Assembly (NCBI GenBank): GCA_013697365.1
Contig: JACCXA010000157.1
Coordinates: forward strand, 1 to 34,927
From: Chthoniobacterales bacterium
GTDB taxonomy: Bacteria; Verrucomicrobiota; Verrucomicrobiia; Chthoniobacterales; UBA10450
Length of the DNA: 34,927 nucleotides
Direction: 5' to 3'
Shown here: in pieces, positions 1 through 9,893 of the stretch
Position numbering within the stretch: position 1 is the first letter of the stretch
Layout of the letters: the number at the start of each line of letters is the position of its first letter
Notes under the pieces: model-generated
Seen by the model: the letters and a program-made list of their open reading frames with translations, nothing else
The model's database searches: none
What the model was told of the DNA's origin: nothing
Position numbers and translations under genes: made by a program

Positions 1-1315
1 GCTTCTGATCCGCTAAAGTGAGTGAGGTCAAGGCGGGATCGTTGGAATCAATCACGACAGAGTCATATTCAACGCGCGCTCCGGCCTGGAGCCGCACCGT
101 CTTGAGCTTTACTTCTTCGAAGAGGAAGGCGGCCAGTTGGAGTGTTTCCGTCGGTTGGAGAAAGGCTTCCTCGCCCAGAATTGAGAGATTTTTAAAGAAA
201 GCCTGTCCGCCGATTGATCCCTGGAAAGGGCCGATCGGTTCATGCACGATTTCTAGGCGGGAATCGACGCCGCTCGTTTTGAAGGTCGCGGCAACCGCGC
301 CGCCATCGATCTCCTGATGTTCGTAGTCGGTGTAAACCAGCTTGAGGTTCGCGTTATGAATCCCGGTGATGGGATCAACGATCGAGCTGCGGAGATTAAA
401 TTGGCGCTTCGCCAGATCGATAAAAACCGGCGCTTGTTCTTCGCCCGCCAGCGTTGCCACCGGATCAGCGGGGATGCCGTAGATGGAATCGAACCCACTG
501 AAGGATGCGCCGATATACCCTTTCTCCCAAACATACGATGCACCGAAGCCAAACTCTTTCGTCCGCACGTAGGTGTTCGGCACTTCACCTTTCGGGTTTT
601 CGCCAAAACCGCGGCCGCTCGCCCGCTCCGGCGTGAACTGCTCGCGGATTCGATCGCTCAAGGCGAAGCCGGGAATGCCGCGATCATCCGTACGAAAAAT
701 CGAAGCGTCGGCGTGAAGGACAATGTGCGCGGCGGGCGCAAGCTGAAGCGAGATAGCTCCGCTCCGTTCGAGATCGATCGAGCCAAAGCGGGCGCCAATC
801 TCACCGCCGAAAGGCTTCGATGGCGCTTCGACGGGAATGCGGGTGTCGGTCACGTTGACGACGCCGCCAATCGCGCCCGAGCCGTAGAGAATCGTGGCCG
901 GACCACGCACCACTTCGATGCTGGAGCTGAGCAAGGGACTGACGCTCGGCGCGTGGTCGGGGCTGAGGTTCGAAACGTCGAACACTTCCGTGCCGTTATT
1001 CAGCACACGGACGCGATTATCGGCCAGACCGCGGATGACGGGGCGGCTCGAGCCCGCGCTGAAACCGCTCGCAGCCACACCAGGCTGATCGCGCAAAGAA
1101 TCGCCCAGCGTAGCGGCAGCCTGGCGTTTTAGTTCCTGCGCATTCAGGACGGAAACGGGCTCAATGCTGTCCGTTTCGCTGTGCTCGATCGCGCCGGCAG
1201 TGACGATGACGCGCTCGGTTTCAGCGCGCGGAGACGAAGATGGACTGGCAGCAGGGCGGACGGCTTCCTGCGCGCTCGCCAGGCCGGAATGAAGGGCCAG
1301 CACGAGCACTGTCAT
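1..1315 (-). CDS. TonB-dependent receptor, ZnuD-like, N-terminal part (runs off the window edge)
   Basis: Minus-strand reading gives one open frame from ATG at 1315: MTVLVLALHSGLASAQEAV...TERVIVTAGAIEHSETDSIEPVSVLNAQELKRQAAATLGDSLRDQPGVAASGFSAGSSRPVIRGLADNRVRVLNNGTEVFDVSNLSPDHAPSVSPLLSSSIEVVRGPATILYGSGAIGGVVNV. This is a plug domain. It is absent from the ORF track because no stop lies inside the window. Confidence 0.93.
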   Translation of the reverse strand, partial: MTVLVLALHSGLASAQEAVRPAASPSSSPRAETERVIVTAGAIEHSETDSIEPVSVLNAQELKRQAAATLGDSLRDQPGVAASGFSAGSSRPVIRGLADNRVRVLNNGTEVFDVSNLSPDHAPSVSPLLSSSIEVVRGPATILYGSGAIGGVVNVTDTRIPVEAPSKPFGGEIGARFGSIDLERSGAISLQLAPAAHIVLHADASIFRTDDRGIPGFALSDRIREQFTPERASGRGFGENPKGEVPNTYVRTKEFGFGASYVWEKGYIGASFSGFDSIYGIPADPVATLAGEEQAPVFIDLAKRQFNLRSSIVDPITGIHNANLKLVYTDYEHQEIDGGAVAATFKTSGVDSRLEIVHEPIGPFQGSIGGQAFFKNLSILGEEAFLQPTETLQLAAFLFEEVKLKTVRLQAGARVEYDSVVIDSNDPALTSLTLADQK

Positions 1316-1494
1316 GACGAATTGTTTGATATGATTCTCCCAGGTTAAAAGTCCTTTGCAGTGCGAAAGCGCGGCACTTCACGACAGGTGAAGTCCGCTG
1401 CAAATCAGTGGGCGAACGCGCTACCGCGCGGGGACTCAGCGCCCGGGACAGGAAAGCCTGCTCCGGAGGAGGAGAGACAGCGAAGCTGCGCGCT

Positions 1495-1821
1495 TTAGGA
1501 GAGAGCGGGCGGCGCGTGCTCGAAGACGCGCGCGTGGCTGAAGGGTGTCGCTACCCAAACGGAATGAAAAGTCGCAGCCGAGGAGCACCGTGTCGCGGGT
1601 TGCGGCTCAGCCAGAACTGGAGCCGAGTCGGCTAGCTGCGTTGCTGCCTCGAGAACGGTGATCGCGCACTCGTGTTGCGGAGCTCCCGCGTCTGTATGGA
1701 TAGAGGCGTGCAGCGCTGGGGCCGCTCCCAGCACCAGGGCCAGGAAGAATGCTATGAGCGCGGCGAGCGCGACGCCCACAGCGGTGGCGCCGCACTTATC
1801 CGAATTTTGTCGGCGCCTCAT
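1495..1821 (-). CDS. small secreted/membrane protein with Cys/His motif (DUF2946-like in appearance)
   Basis: ORF 1495..2067 with likely internal start MRRRQNSDKCGATAVGVALAALIAFFLALVLGAAPALHASIHTDAGAPQHECAITVL; one TM/signal segment followed by a His/Cys segment; same strand, directly upstream of the TonB receptor. Confidence 0.6.
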   Translation of the reverse strand: MRRRQNSDKCGATAVGVALAALIAFFLALVLGAAPALHASIHTDAGAPQHECAITVLEAATQLADSAPVLAEPQPATRCSSAATFHSVWVATPFSHARVFEHAPPALS

Positions 1822-1945
1822 AAGCGGCAGATTGCGCGAGATCGGCGGACTCTGCAAGGCGAGGCTGTCCCCCGGCTGACGAATGCTGCTACTCGAGCGT
1901 TTCGCACCTCCGCTCTCGCTCAGGCGAAAACGTGCGCGCGCGCGA

Positions 1946-2905
1946 TCATTCATTAATGCGCGTCGGCGCACGCTCATCTCCGCATTCGCCCAGAGAGGAT
2001 CGGAAGATTGCGAGCACGTGATCCGGCGAACACGTATAAGCCGGTGCGACGGCTGCCAGGCGGGCACGGCGCAGCAGCGGGATGAAGGGCAACACGGTCC
2101 GGGCCAGCAGAGTGCGCCCGCGGAATTGCCAATAGGCGAAGTCTTGCGTGCGCTGCACCAGCCTTTCGCGGAGCGTGAGTTTGTAATGGGACAGGGTCTG
2201 CCAGCTCGCCAGCTTCAGTCCGCTCTCGGCGGCGATGAATTCCGCGCTTCGCCGCGTCAGCATGCAGACGTGCTCGATGATCCGAAAATACCAGAACTGC
2301 GCCGGGTCGCGGCGGCAGGCTGGCGCGTCGCCGTTGCCTGTGACAAGAAGCAGGACGCCATCGGGCGCGAGAAGTCGAGTCAGCGTGCGCAGGGTTTCGA
2401 CAGGATCGGAAAGATGTTCGAAGACATCGACGAGCACGATCGCCGCAAATTTTCCAGCTTCGCCTGCCTCGATCTCCGCCAACGAAAACATGCGCAAACC
2501 TTTCATCGCCGCCACGGCCGCAGCTTCGTCGTTTATCTCGAAACCATGGCAGTCATACTCCGGTAGCAGACCGGCAAGGAGGCGGCCGGAGCTGCACCCG
2601 AAATCAAGGATGCGACTGCGCGGCGGCAGAGCGCGCAGCACGCTCAAGACCGCCGTTTCCGTAGGGTAATATCCGGCCGTCTCCCACCCCTCATATTTGG
2701 CCGCGGCGTAGTATTGACTGAATTCGTCCGCCGAAAGAATGACGTCGCGATAAAGCAGCCCGCACTGCGTGCATTCGTAGATGTGATAGGGCGGTTGTTC
2801 GAAAGCTACGTCGCCCGCCGTCGCGCGGAAGCCTGGCGCTTCCGGCCCAGTCACCCGCTTCTCCACGCAGCCGCAGACCGCGCATTTCTCCGCGCGCTTA
2901 GGCAT
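1946..2905 (-). CDS. class I SAM-dependent methyltransferase with N-terminal zinc-ribbon
   Basis: CAVCGC...YECTQCGLLYRD zinc-binding N-terminus, then RILDFGCSSGRLLAGL and VDVFEHLSDPVETLRTLTRLLAPDGVLLL (motif I and post-motifs). Confidence 0.88.
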   Translation of the reverse strand: MPKRAEKCAVCGCVEKRVTGPEAPGFRATAGDVAFEQPPYHIYECTQCGLLYRDVILSADEFSQYYAAAKYEGWETAGYYPTETAVLSVLRALPPRSRILDFGCSSGRLLAGLLPEYDCHGFEINDEAAAVAAMKGLRMFSLAEIEAGEAGKFAAIVLVDVFEHLSDPVETLRTLTRLLAPDGVLLLVTGNGDAPACRRDPAQFWYFRIIEHVCMLTRRSAEFIAAESGLKLASWQTLSHYKLTLRERLVQRTQDFAYWQFRGRTLLARTVLPFIPLLRRARLAAVAPAYTCSPDHVLAIFRSSLGECGDERAPTRINE

Positions 2906-2994
2906 CAGGTCGTCGCAGGAGGGGCCATCGCAGGCGGACTGGGAGCTGAAGAAAGCGCTTGTCGTTGCTCTCGAATTGCCGAAGCGTTTCTCCT

Positions 2995-3198
2995 ATGGCA
3001 GGCCGAGGTTCCACTGGAAACGTCATCGCAGCGTTATGCAGCTTTTTTATCCCAGGGCTGGGGCAGCTGATTCAGGGCCGGCTTCTCATGGCGATCGTGC
3101 AATTCATTCTCGCCGGCCTCTTGTGGATGATACTCCTCGGATGGCTCATCCATCTTTGGTCGATTCTCGACGCCGCGATGTTTAAGGGAAGCGGCTAG
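2995..3198 (+). CDS. small TM2-like membrane protein
   Basis: MAGRGSTGNVIAALCSFFIPGLGQLIQGRLLMAIVQFILAGLLWMILLGWLIHLWSILDAAMF; 'FIPGLGQLIQGR' is typical of small two-TM proteins. Internal ATG of ORF 2959..3198. Confidence 0.75.
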   Translation: MAGRGSTGNVIAALCSFFIPGLGQLIQGRLLMAIVQFILAGLLWMILLGWLIHLWSILDAAMFKGSG

Positions 3199-3201
3199 TT
3201 T

Positions 3202-3399
3202 TCACGCCAGCGCATCCTGCTCGACGATCAGGAGCAAATTGCGCGTGGGCGTTTCGCCGACCACTTCACTGCCCTCCTCTGTTTTCACTTTGAAGCGATA
3301 CGAGGATTGATCTCCTTTGTCTCCGACCAGCGCGAACCAATCGGCTTTCACTTCGACAGGTTGCTCACGACCCAGGAGATAAACGGCGAAAGTTTTCAT
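3202..3399 (-). CDS. hypothetical small protein
   Basis: 65-aa ORF MKTFAVYLLGREQPVEVKADWFALVGDKGDQSSYRFKVKTEEGSEVVGETPTRNLLLIVEQDALA; plausible composition and position. Confidence 0.6.
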   Translation of the reverse strand: MKTFAVYLLGREQPVEVKADWFALVGDKGDQSSYRFKVKTEEGSEVVGETPTRNLLLIVEQDALA

Positions 3400-3455
3400 G
3401 GGTGAAAGCTTCAGCCGCCCGGCCGAGTGGCGCGAGATTAAACCACCTGGTGCAG

Positions 3456-4235
3456 CTAAACGCCGGACGTTTCACCCACCCGCAGGCTCATGCCCATAAC
3501 GCGAAATATCTGGTCGCGCTTCTCGAGATAACCGGGTGAATCGAGATCGCGCGGCCGCGGCAGGTCGATCTCGACCACTTCCTGGATGGTGGCCGGGCGT
3601 TGGCTCATGATCAGGACGCGGTCGGCCAGTTGCACCGCCTCCTCGATGTCGTGCGTCACGAACAGAATTGTCTTCTTCTCGCTTTGCCAGATTCGGACGA
3701 GATCGGCGCGCATCTTCAGGCGCGTGATAAAATCAAGCGCGCCGAACGGTTCGTCCATGTAGATGATGTCGGGGTTGGCCGCGAGAGCGCGAGCGATCTC
3801 GACGCGCTGCCGCATGCCGCCGGAAAGTTCGCGCGGGTAAGCTGCCTCAAAACCCGTCAACCCAACCATCGTGGTGTAATGCGCGACGATTTGCGTGCGC
3901 TCTGCGGCTGCGCGCCTTCGCAGGCCGAAGGCAATGTTTTCCTGCACGTTCAGCCACGGGAAGACGCCGTTCTCCTGGAAAACAAAGATGCGGCGAGGAT
4001 CGGGACCGCGCACCGGCTGCCCTTCCACGAGCACCTCGCCGGAAGTGGCCTCCAGAAAGCCTCCGACCACGTTGAGCAAAGTCGATTTCCCGCAGCCGCT
4101 GGGGCCGACAAGGCAAACGAACTCGCCGGTGGCGACATTGGCGCTGACGTCTTGCAGAACATCGATGCTTTCGCCCGGACGCTGACCTGGAAATGTAACG
4201 GAACAATTCCGAATCGAGATGGCTGGCTCGCTCAT
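3456..4235 (-). CDS. ABC transporter ATP-binding protein (NitT/TauT, nitrate/sulfonate family)
   Basis: Walker A GPSGCGKSTLL, signature LSGGMRQRVEIARAL, Walker B IIYMDEPFGALD. Start placed at MSEPAISIRNCSVTF; the longer ORF start lies in the flanking repeat. Confidence 0.94.
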   Translation of the reverse strand: MSEPAISIRNCSVTFPGQRPGESIDVLQDVSANVATGEFVCLVGPSGCGKSTLLNVVGGFLEATSGEVLVEGQPVRGPDPRRIFVFQENGVFPWLNVQENIAFGLRRRAAAERTQIVAHYTTMVGLTGFEAAYPRELSGGMRQRVEIARALAANPDIIYMDEPFGALDFITRLKMRADLVRIWQSEKKTILFVTHDIEEAVQLADRVLIMSQRPATIQEVVEIDLPRPRDLDSPGYLEKRDQIFRVMGMSLRVGETSGV

Positions 4236-4267
4236 CACGGAGTCCGACAGTGAGAAGATTGAAAAGC

Positions 4268-4307
4268 AAACATCGAACACCCAACATCGAACATCGAACA
4301 TCGAATG
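4268..4307 (+). repeat. AACATCG heptamer array (left arm)
   Basis: aaacatcgaacacccaacatcgaacatcgaacatcgaatgg. Confidence 0.85.
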
Positions 4308-4308
4308 G

Positions 4309-4818
<510 letters not shown>

Positions 4819-5649
4819 ACTTCTCCAACTGCCTAACGAGCAGATCGAGCATTAGTCCGATCAACCCGATCATGACCATCCCCGCGACGACAAGGTCGTA
4901 GCGCTTCCCCGCATTCCGCGCGTCGATGATCAGGTAGCCCAGGCCGCTGTTGACCGCGATCATCTCGGCGGCGACAACGACCAGCCAGGCTACGCCCAAG
5001 GCGATGCGAATCCCCGTGATGATCTGCGGCAGGCTCGCGCGCAGAATAACCTGGCGGAAAAGCTCACCGCGACTAAGCCCGAAGTTCCGCGCGGCTCGCA
5101 GATAAACCGGCTGCATGTTTTGCACGGCCGCGATCGCGGAGACCGTGATCGGGAATACACTCGCGAGGAAGATGAGGAAGATCGGCGCCATGTCAGTTAC
5201 GCCGAACCAAAGGATCGCGAGAGGAATCCAGGCGATCGGCGAGATCGGCCGGAAAATTTGGATGAGCGGATTGAGAGCCTGAAAGGCGCGCGCATACCAG
5301 CCGAGCATCAGCCCGAGCGGCACGCCGATCATGACAGCGAGCGCAAACCCCCAGCTGACTCGGAAGAGGGAAGCTACGATGTATTTCAGGAGCAATCCTC
5401 TTTGCGCGAGTTCAATCACGCCGCGCGCCACCTCGGCTGGTGTCGGGAAAAGGTCGCTCCCGGACAAGCGCACGCCGAGATGCCAAAGGACAAGAAAGAA
5501 ACCCGCGACGGTCAGCGGCAGAGCGAAACTCAACCAATCAGGCGCGCCGCGCGCAGAAGTTCTGGTGTGCGCACGTGTCTCGCGCAATGGCTTTGCCGAA
5601 ACCAGCTTTTCCTCGGACACGGCCGCTCCTGATACATCGTCGATCGCCC

Positions 5650-6669
5650 TCATTTCTCTTTTGACGCGTAGGCATGCGCAATCACCACATCGTCAGCGGG
5701 TGCAAACGAGTCGTCGACGTAATCCTCGAAGTGCGCCGTGCCTTTCAAAATCCCCGCTTCCTTCGCGAGCATTTCTATTTCCTCAAAGTTCGGCCGGGTC
5801 GGCTTTAACTGGCTGTACTTCACGCGATCGGGTGGCTGGCTCAGCACATAGGTGAGCAACCGAGGATTTTGGTTGTAATAAAGCGTGCTGACGAACTGCG
5901 CCGCAGCCATGCGATTCTCCATATTTGTGTCGAGCCACTTCCCACTTTTCGCGATGCCATCTACGAGCTGCTGCACTTCGGCGCGCCGGTGCTTAATGAC
6001 ATCTTCGTGCACCGCGAGAACACACGAGATAAAGCCGGGCCACACCTCCTTTACGCGATAAAGAGCCCGGCCGTAGCCATCCATCTCGGTTTGACCGGGG
6101 AACGGCTCGCCGGAGGTAATCGCATCCACGGAGCGTGAGTAGAGCGCCGCGGGCATATCCGGCGGCGGCATCTCGACGATGTTCACGTCGCTTAATTGCA
6201 TCCCGGCCTTCTTCAGTTCGCGATAAAAGATGAGGCGGTGGTTCGCATAACGCCCCGGCACTGCGACCGTTTTCCCCTTCAAGTCTTCCGTCCGAAAAAT
6301 CTGAGAATCGGTGTGCACCATCACGTCGCCGCCTTCGCGATGGCCTAGATACACTATCTTGATTGGCACGCCTTGTTCGCGGAGCGCGATCGCCATCGGC
6401 GCGAGGATGAATGTCGCCCGGGTATAGCCGGAGAGATACGCTTCCTTTAATTCCGGCCAACCCTGAAAGCGCACCGGATCGAAGATGCTTTTCCCTGCGA
6501 TTTGCTTGTTGATGAAGTCAGTCACCGGGCAAGTGAGATGACAAGTGACCGGGAGAAAACCGACCCGGAAATCATTTGAAGCAGCCCGCAGGTTCAGGGC
6601 GCGGTGAAGAAACGTGATGCCGGTCAGGATCACGCAAGCCGCGAGCAGCAGTGTCTTGCCGAATGACAT
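5650..6669 (-). CDS. ABC transporter substrate-binding protein (NrtA/CmpA/SsuA-like)
   Basis: N-terminal TM/signal, VGFLPVTCHLTCPVTDFINKQ, LKGKTVAVPGRYANHRLIFYRELKKAG, DMPAALYSRSVDAITSGEPFP; overlaps the permease by 4 bp. Confidence 0.9.
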   Translation of the reverse strand: MSFGKTLLLAACVILTGITFLHRALNLRAASNDFRVGFLPVTCHLTCPVTDFINKQIAGKSIFDPVRFQGWPELKEAYLSGYTRATFILAPMAIALREQGVPIKIVYLGHREGGDVMVHTDSQIFRTEDLKGKTVAVPGRYANHRLIFYRELKKAGMQLSDVNIVEMPPPDMPAALYSRSVDAITSGEPFPGQTEMDGYGRALYRVKEVWPGFISCVLAVHEDVIKHRRAEVQQLVDGIAKSGKWLDTNMENRMAAAQFVSTLYYNQNPRLLTYVLSQPPDRVKYSQLKPTRPNFEEIEMLAKEAGILKGTAHFEDYVDDSFAPADDVVIAHAYASKEK

Positions 6670-6721
6670 GAAACAGGAAAAGCGGGCGCTAGGCTAAGCG
6701 GACAGGCTGCGAAAAGAAAGC

Positions 6722-6741
6722 CGGAGCACGGGCGTGCTCCG
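6722..6741 (-). terminator. hairpin immediately after the priA stop
   Basis: CGGAGCACG-gg-CGTGCTCCG, 9-bp inverted repeat; on the minus strand it follows the priA TAG and precedes a T-rich tract (GCTTTCTTTTC). Confidence 0.65.
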
Positions 6742-6742
6742 T

Positions 6743-8971
6743 CTATAGGAGCTGATACGGATCCACATCCACCGAGGCCAGCACGTCTTCCGGCATCGGT
6801 AATTTATCGAGCGTGCTTCGGACGAGACGGCTGAGCCGCATGATGGCTTCGCCGCGGAGCAGGATATGGTAACGGAATTGCCCTTGCAGTTTCTCGAGCG
6901 GCGCGGGCGCAGGATCGCTCAAGATGAATTCCTTTGGCAAGGCCTCGCGCAGCCGGCGCGCCAGCGTTTCCGCGGAAAACTTCGCACGGGCTTCGTGCGC
7001 TGAACGGACGGTCAGCAGCACCGCGTGCGTGAAGGGTGGAAAGTCGCAGCGCTCCCGAAATTCCAGCTCCTGCTCGAAGTAGCCGACAAAATCATGATGC
7101 CGCGCGAATTGAATCGACGGACTGAAAGGCGTGAAGGTTTGCACGAAAACCTCCCCCGGCGTTTCACCGCGACCGGCCCGCCCGGCGACTTGGGTAAGGA
7201 GCTGAAAGGTTCGTTCGCCCGCGCGGAAATCCGGCAGATGAAGCGCAAGATCGGCATTGATGATCCCGACCAGGGTGACGTTCGGAAAATGCAGGCCCTT
7301 CGCGATCATCTGAGTCCCGACCAGGATATCGATCTTGCCCCCACGGAAAGCGCGGAGCGTTTCACGGAAGGCATCTTTGCGCGTCATGGAGTCGGCGTCC
7401 ATCCGCCGGACGACCGCTTTCGGGAAGAGCTGTTGTACGTTTGCCTCTACTTTCTCGGTCCCGAAGCCCGAGTAGATGAGCGCGTCTTCTCCGCACGCCG
7501 GGCACTTCTTCGGGACCGCGGCGGTGTGTCCGCAAAGGTGGCAGTTCAGACGCGAAGCGGTGCGATGGAACGTGAGTGCTACGCTGCAATTCGGGCACTC
7601 GCGCGCCTCTCCGCAGGCGCTGCAAAGAAGCGAAGTGGAAAACCCGCGGCGGTTCAGAAAGAGGATCGTCTGCTCGCGCTTTTCCAGGCGCGCCAGGATC
7701 GCGGTATGCAGCTTCTCGCCTAGAATGGTGAGGGACTTCGCTTTTCGTTTCTCCTGTCGAAGGTCAACGATGCGAATCAGCGGCATCTGGTTGCCGTCCA
7801 CCCGCAGCGTCAGGTTCACGAGCCGATATTTGCCTCGTGTAGCGTTGTAGTACGTCTCGAGCGATGGCGTCGCCGTTCCGAGCAGCACCACGCAGTTCTC
7901 CAGCTTGCCACGCACGACGGCCACATCCCGCGCCTGGTAGCGCGGCGCTTCCTCCTGCTTGTAGGAAGTCTCGTGTTCTTCATCGACGACGATGAGCCCG
8001 AGGTTTTCCAGCGGCGCGAAAATCGCGCTCCGCGCCCCGATCACGATTCGGGCGCGTCCGCTCTGAATCTTGTGCCATTCATCGTGCCGCTCGCCTTCCG
8101 AAAGTCGGCTGTGCAAGACTGCGACCATGTCGGCTGCTTCCGAGAAGCGGCTCTTGAATCGCTCGACGGTCTGCGGCGTGAGGGAAATTTCCGGCACCAG
8201 CACGATGGCCGTCTTACCTCGGGCCAGGGTGAAGCGGATCGCTTGCAAATAAATTTCCGTCTTGCCGCTGCCGGTCACGCCGTGGAGCAGGATCGGCCGA
8301 GCCCCAGCCGAATCGGCTAACGACTCCTCGACCACCGCGAGAGCCGCGGTTTGCTCCGCGTTCAACTCCAGATTGGTCGTCGCGACGAACTGCTCATCGG
8401 CATGGGGATCGCGCTGCACCGCCTCTTCCCGCAGCTCTATAAGCCCGCGCTTCGCGAGGGCGCGGAGCGTCTGATTGTCGAGCGATGTTTGCCGAAGCAG
8501 ATCCGCGGCCGGGACGGGGCCGCTGAGTTGACCCACTGCCTGGAGTAGATCCGCCTGGCGCGGCGCGCGCTTGCGCAATTTCTCCAGCGCGTCCGCGGAG
8601 AGCCCGGCTCCCGGATGCACGAAGAGCTGCTTCTTCCAGCTCACCTCCGCGCGGCGGATGACCTGCGGGAGCAGGCTGCGCATCACGGTCTCGATCGAGC
8701 AGCAGTAATAAGCGCTCATCCAGCGCGCGAGCTCGATCAGTTTTGGACTAAGCGCCGCACCCTCACCGACGATGGCCTCGATAGGCCGGATGCCCGACGC
8801 GTCCGACTCCTCCAGAATGGCCACGACCGTCGCGAGAGCGGCTTTGTCGCGAAAAGGCACGCGCACACGCCAGCCGATCTCGATTCGGTCGGCGAAAGTT
8901 TCGGGGATCAGGTAATCCAGCTCGCGCTGAATCGCACGATCGACGATGACGCGGGCGTATTTCGGTTTCAC
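6743..8971 (-). CDS. priA: primosomal protein N' (replication restart helicase)
   Basis: ILLHGVTGSGKTEIYLQAI, VVDEEHETSYKQEEAPRYQARDVAVVR, paired Cys zinc motifs CSACGEARECPNCSVALTFH...CHLCGHTAAVPKKCPACG, GTQMIAKGLHFPNVTLVGIINAD. Confidence 0.97.
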   Translation of the reverse strand: MKPKYARVIVDRAIQRELDYLIPETFADRIEIGWRVRVPFRDKAALATVVAILEESDASGIRPIEAIVGEGAALSPKLIELARWMSAYYCCSIETVMRSLLPQVIRRAEVSWKKQLFVHPGAGLSADALEKLRKRAPRQADLLQAVGQLSGPVPAADLLRQTSLDNQTLRALAKRGLIELREEAVQRDPHADEQFVATTNLELNAEQTAALAVVEESLADSAGARPILLHGVTGSGKTEIYLQAIRFTLARGKTAIVLVPEISLTPQTVERFKSRFSEAADMVAVLHSRLSEGERHDEWHKIQSGRARIVIGARSAIFAPLENLGLIVVDEEHETSYKQEEAPRYQARDVAVVRGKLENCVVLLGTATPSLETYYNATRGKYRLVNLTLRVDGNQMPLIRIVDLRQEKRKAKSLTILGEKLHTAILARLEKREQTILFLNRRGFSTSLLCSACGEARECPNCSVALTFHRTASRLNCHLCGHTAAVPKKCPACGEDALIYSGFGTEKVEANVQQLFPKAVVRRMDADSMTRKDAFRETLRAFRGGKIDILVGTQMIAKGLHFPNVTLVGIINADLALHLPDFRAGERTFQLLTQVAGRAGRGETPGEVFVQTFTPFSPSIQFARHHDFVGYFEQELEFRERCDFPPFTHAVLLTVRSAHEARAKFSAETLARRLREALPKEFILSDPAPAPLEKLQGQFRYHILLRGEAIMRLSRLVRSTLDKLPMPEDVLASVDVDPYQLL

Positions 8972-8991
8972 GAATTAGGAGCGGCAGGAAA

Positions 8992-9036
8992 ACATCGAAC
9001 ATCCAACATCGAACACCGAACATCGAACATCGAATG
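8992..9036 (+). repeat. AACATCG heptamer array (single arm)
   Basis: aaacatcgaacatccaacatcgaacaccgaacatcgaacatcgaatg between divergent priA and the lytic transglycosylase. Confidence 0.85.
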
Positions 9037-9106
9037 AATTGCGAACATGCTCGCCGAGCGGAATTCGGTTGCCCGCATGGAAGCGTGCGTGATTGATGCA
9101 GCACCG

Positions 9107-9706
9107 ATGCGTTTCGTTCTCAAACTCCTGATCTGTGGTCTGCTCGCGGCCGGCACGGGCACGGCCTACCTCGCCTTCCGCTCGGGCGATACGGTCTACA
9201 CGCTCTATGAATGGATCAGTCCGGCGCGTTTTCAGCAGCACGATGAATTGATTCGCGCGGTCGCCGCGCAATATCGGGTCGATCCGATGCTGGTGAAGTC
9301 TGTCGTTTGGCGCGAAAGCAGTTTCGATCCGCGCAAGTATGGCAGCGCCGGTGAGCGCGGCCTTATGCAGGTGACGGAGAGAGCGGCGGGGGAATGGGCC
9401 CAGGACGGCAAAGTCGAAAATTTTCGCGTGGAGGAGCTGTTCGATCCGAAGGTGAACCTCCGGGCTGGCACGTGGTATTTGGCGCGCGCCCTGGGCCATT
9501 GGAAAAATCAGGTCGACCCAATCCCGTTTGCGCTCGCCGAATATAACGCCGGCGCCAGCCGAGCCCAACGGTGGGCCGGTGGCGAGGACGTGGGCATCGT
9601 TCCGGCCACAACATTTCGGAACAACATCGACTTCCCCGGCACGCGGAAATACGTGGACACGGTTCTGGCGCGTCTGGAGTTTTATAAGCGCCGTGGGCGA
9701 ATGTAG
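9107..9706 (+). CDS. lytic transglycosylase domain protein (Slt/GH23)
   Basis: Signal anchor MRFVLKLLICGLLAAGTG; VDPMLVKSVVWRESSFDPRKYGSAGERGLMQVTERAAGEWA...FDPKVNLRAGTWYLARAL...ALAEYNAGASRAQRW. Longer ORF start at 9047 possible. Confidence 0.93.
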   Translation: MRFVLKLLICGLLAAGTGTAYLAFRSGDTVYTLYEWISPARFQQHDELIRAVAAQYRVDPMLVKSVVWRESSFDPRKYGSAGERGLMQVTERAAGEWAQDGKVENFRVEELFDPKVNLRAGTWYLARALGHWKNQVDPIPFALAEYNAGASRAQRWAGGEDVGIVPATTFRNNIDFPGTRKYVDTVLARLEFYKRRGRM

Positions 9707-9893
9707 CCGCGCGGCTGCGCTGGTCGCTCGTTGTCGCCGCGCTCCAGGAGATGAGGTCGCTTGATTGCTCCACTTCGTACACAAGGTCCAGCGCGGCGAA
9801 ATCCTTCGCGACTATTTGCATACGCTGCGGAAGAGAGCACGGGCCGGGCCGACAGAGAATCGACCCGTCGCGAATCTCTGGTAACGGTGTCGC

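Noticed and set aside
317-1132. 271-aa plus-strand ORF
   Set aside because: Antisense shadow of the TonB receptor reading frame, Arg/Ala-rich with no domain character.
1355-1494. Cobalamin riboswitch upstream of the TonB receptor
   Set aside because: A few look-alike strings (GGTGAAGTCC, GGAAAGCCTG) occur only on the strand opposite to the receptor and the core conserved boxes are not in place.
4268-4307. AACATCG array as a CRISPR
   Set aside because: Units are 7 bp with no spacers; tandem degenerate repeat, no cas genes.
8975-9784. 269-aa minus-strand ORF
   Set aside because: Antisense to the transglycosylase; its C-terminus is translated AACATCG repeat.
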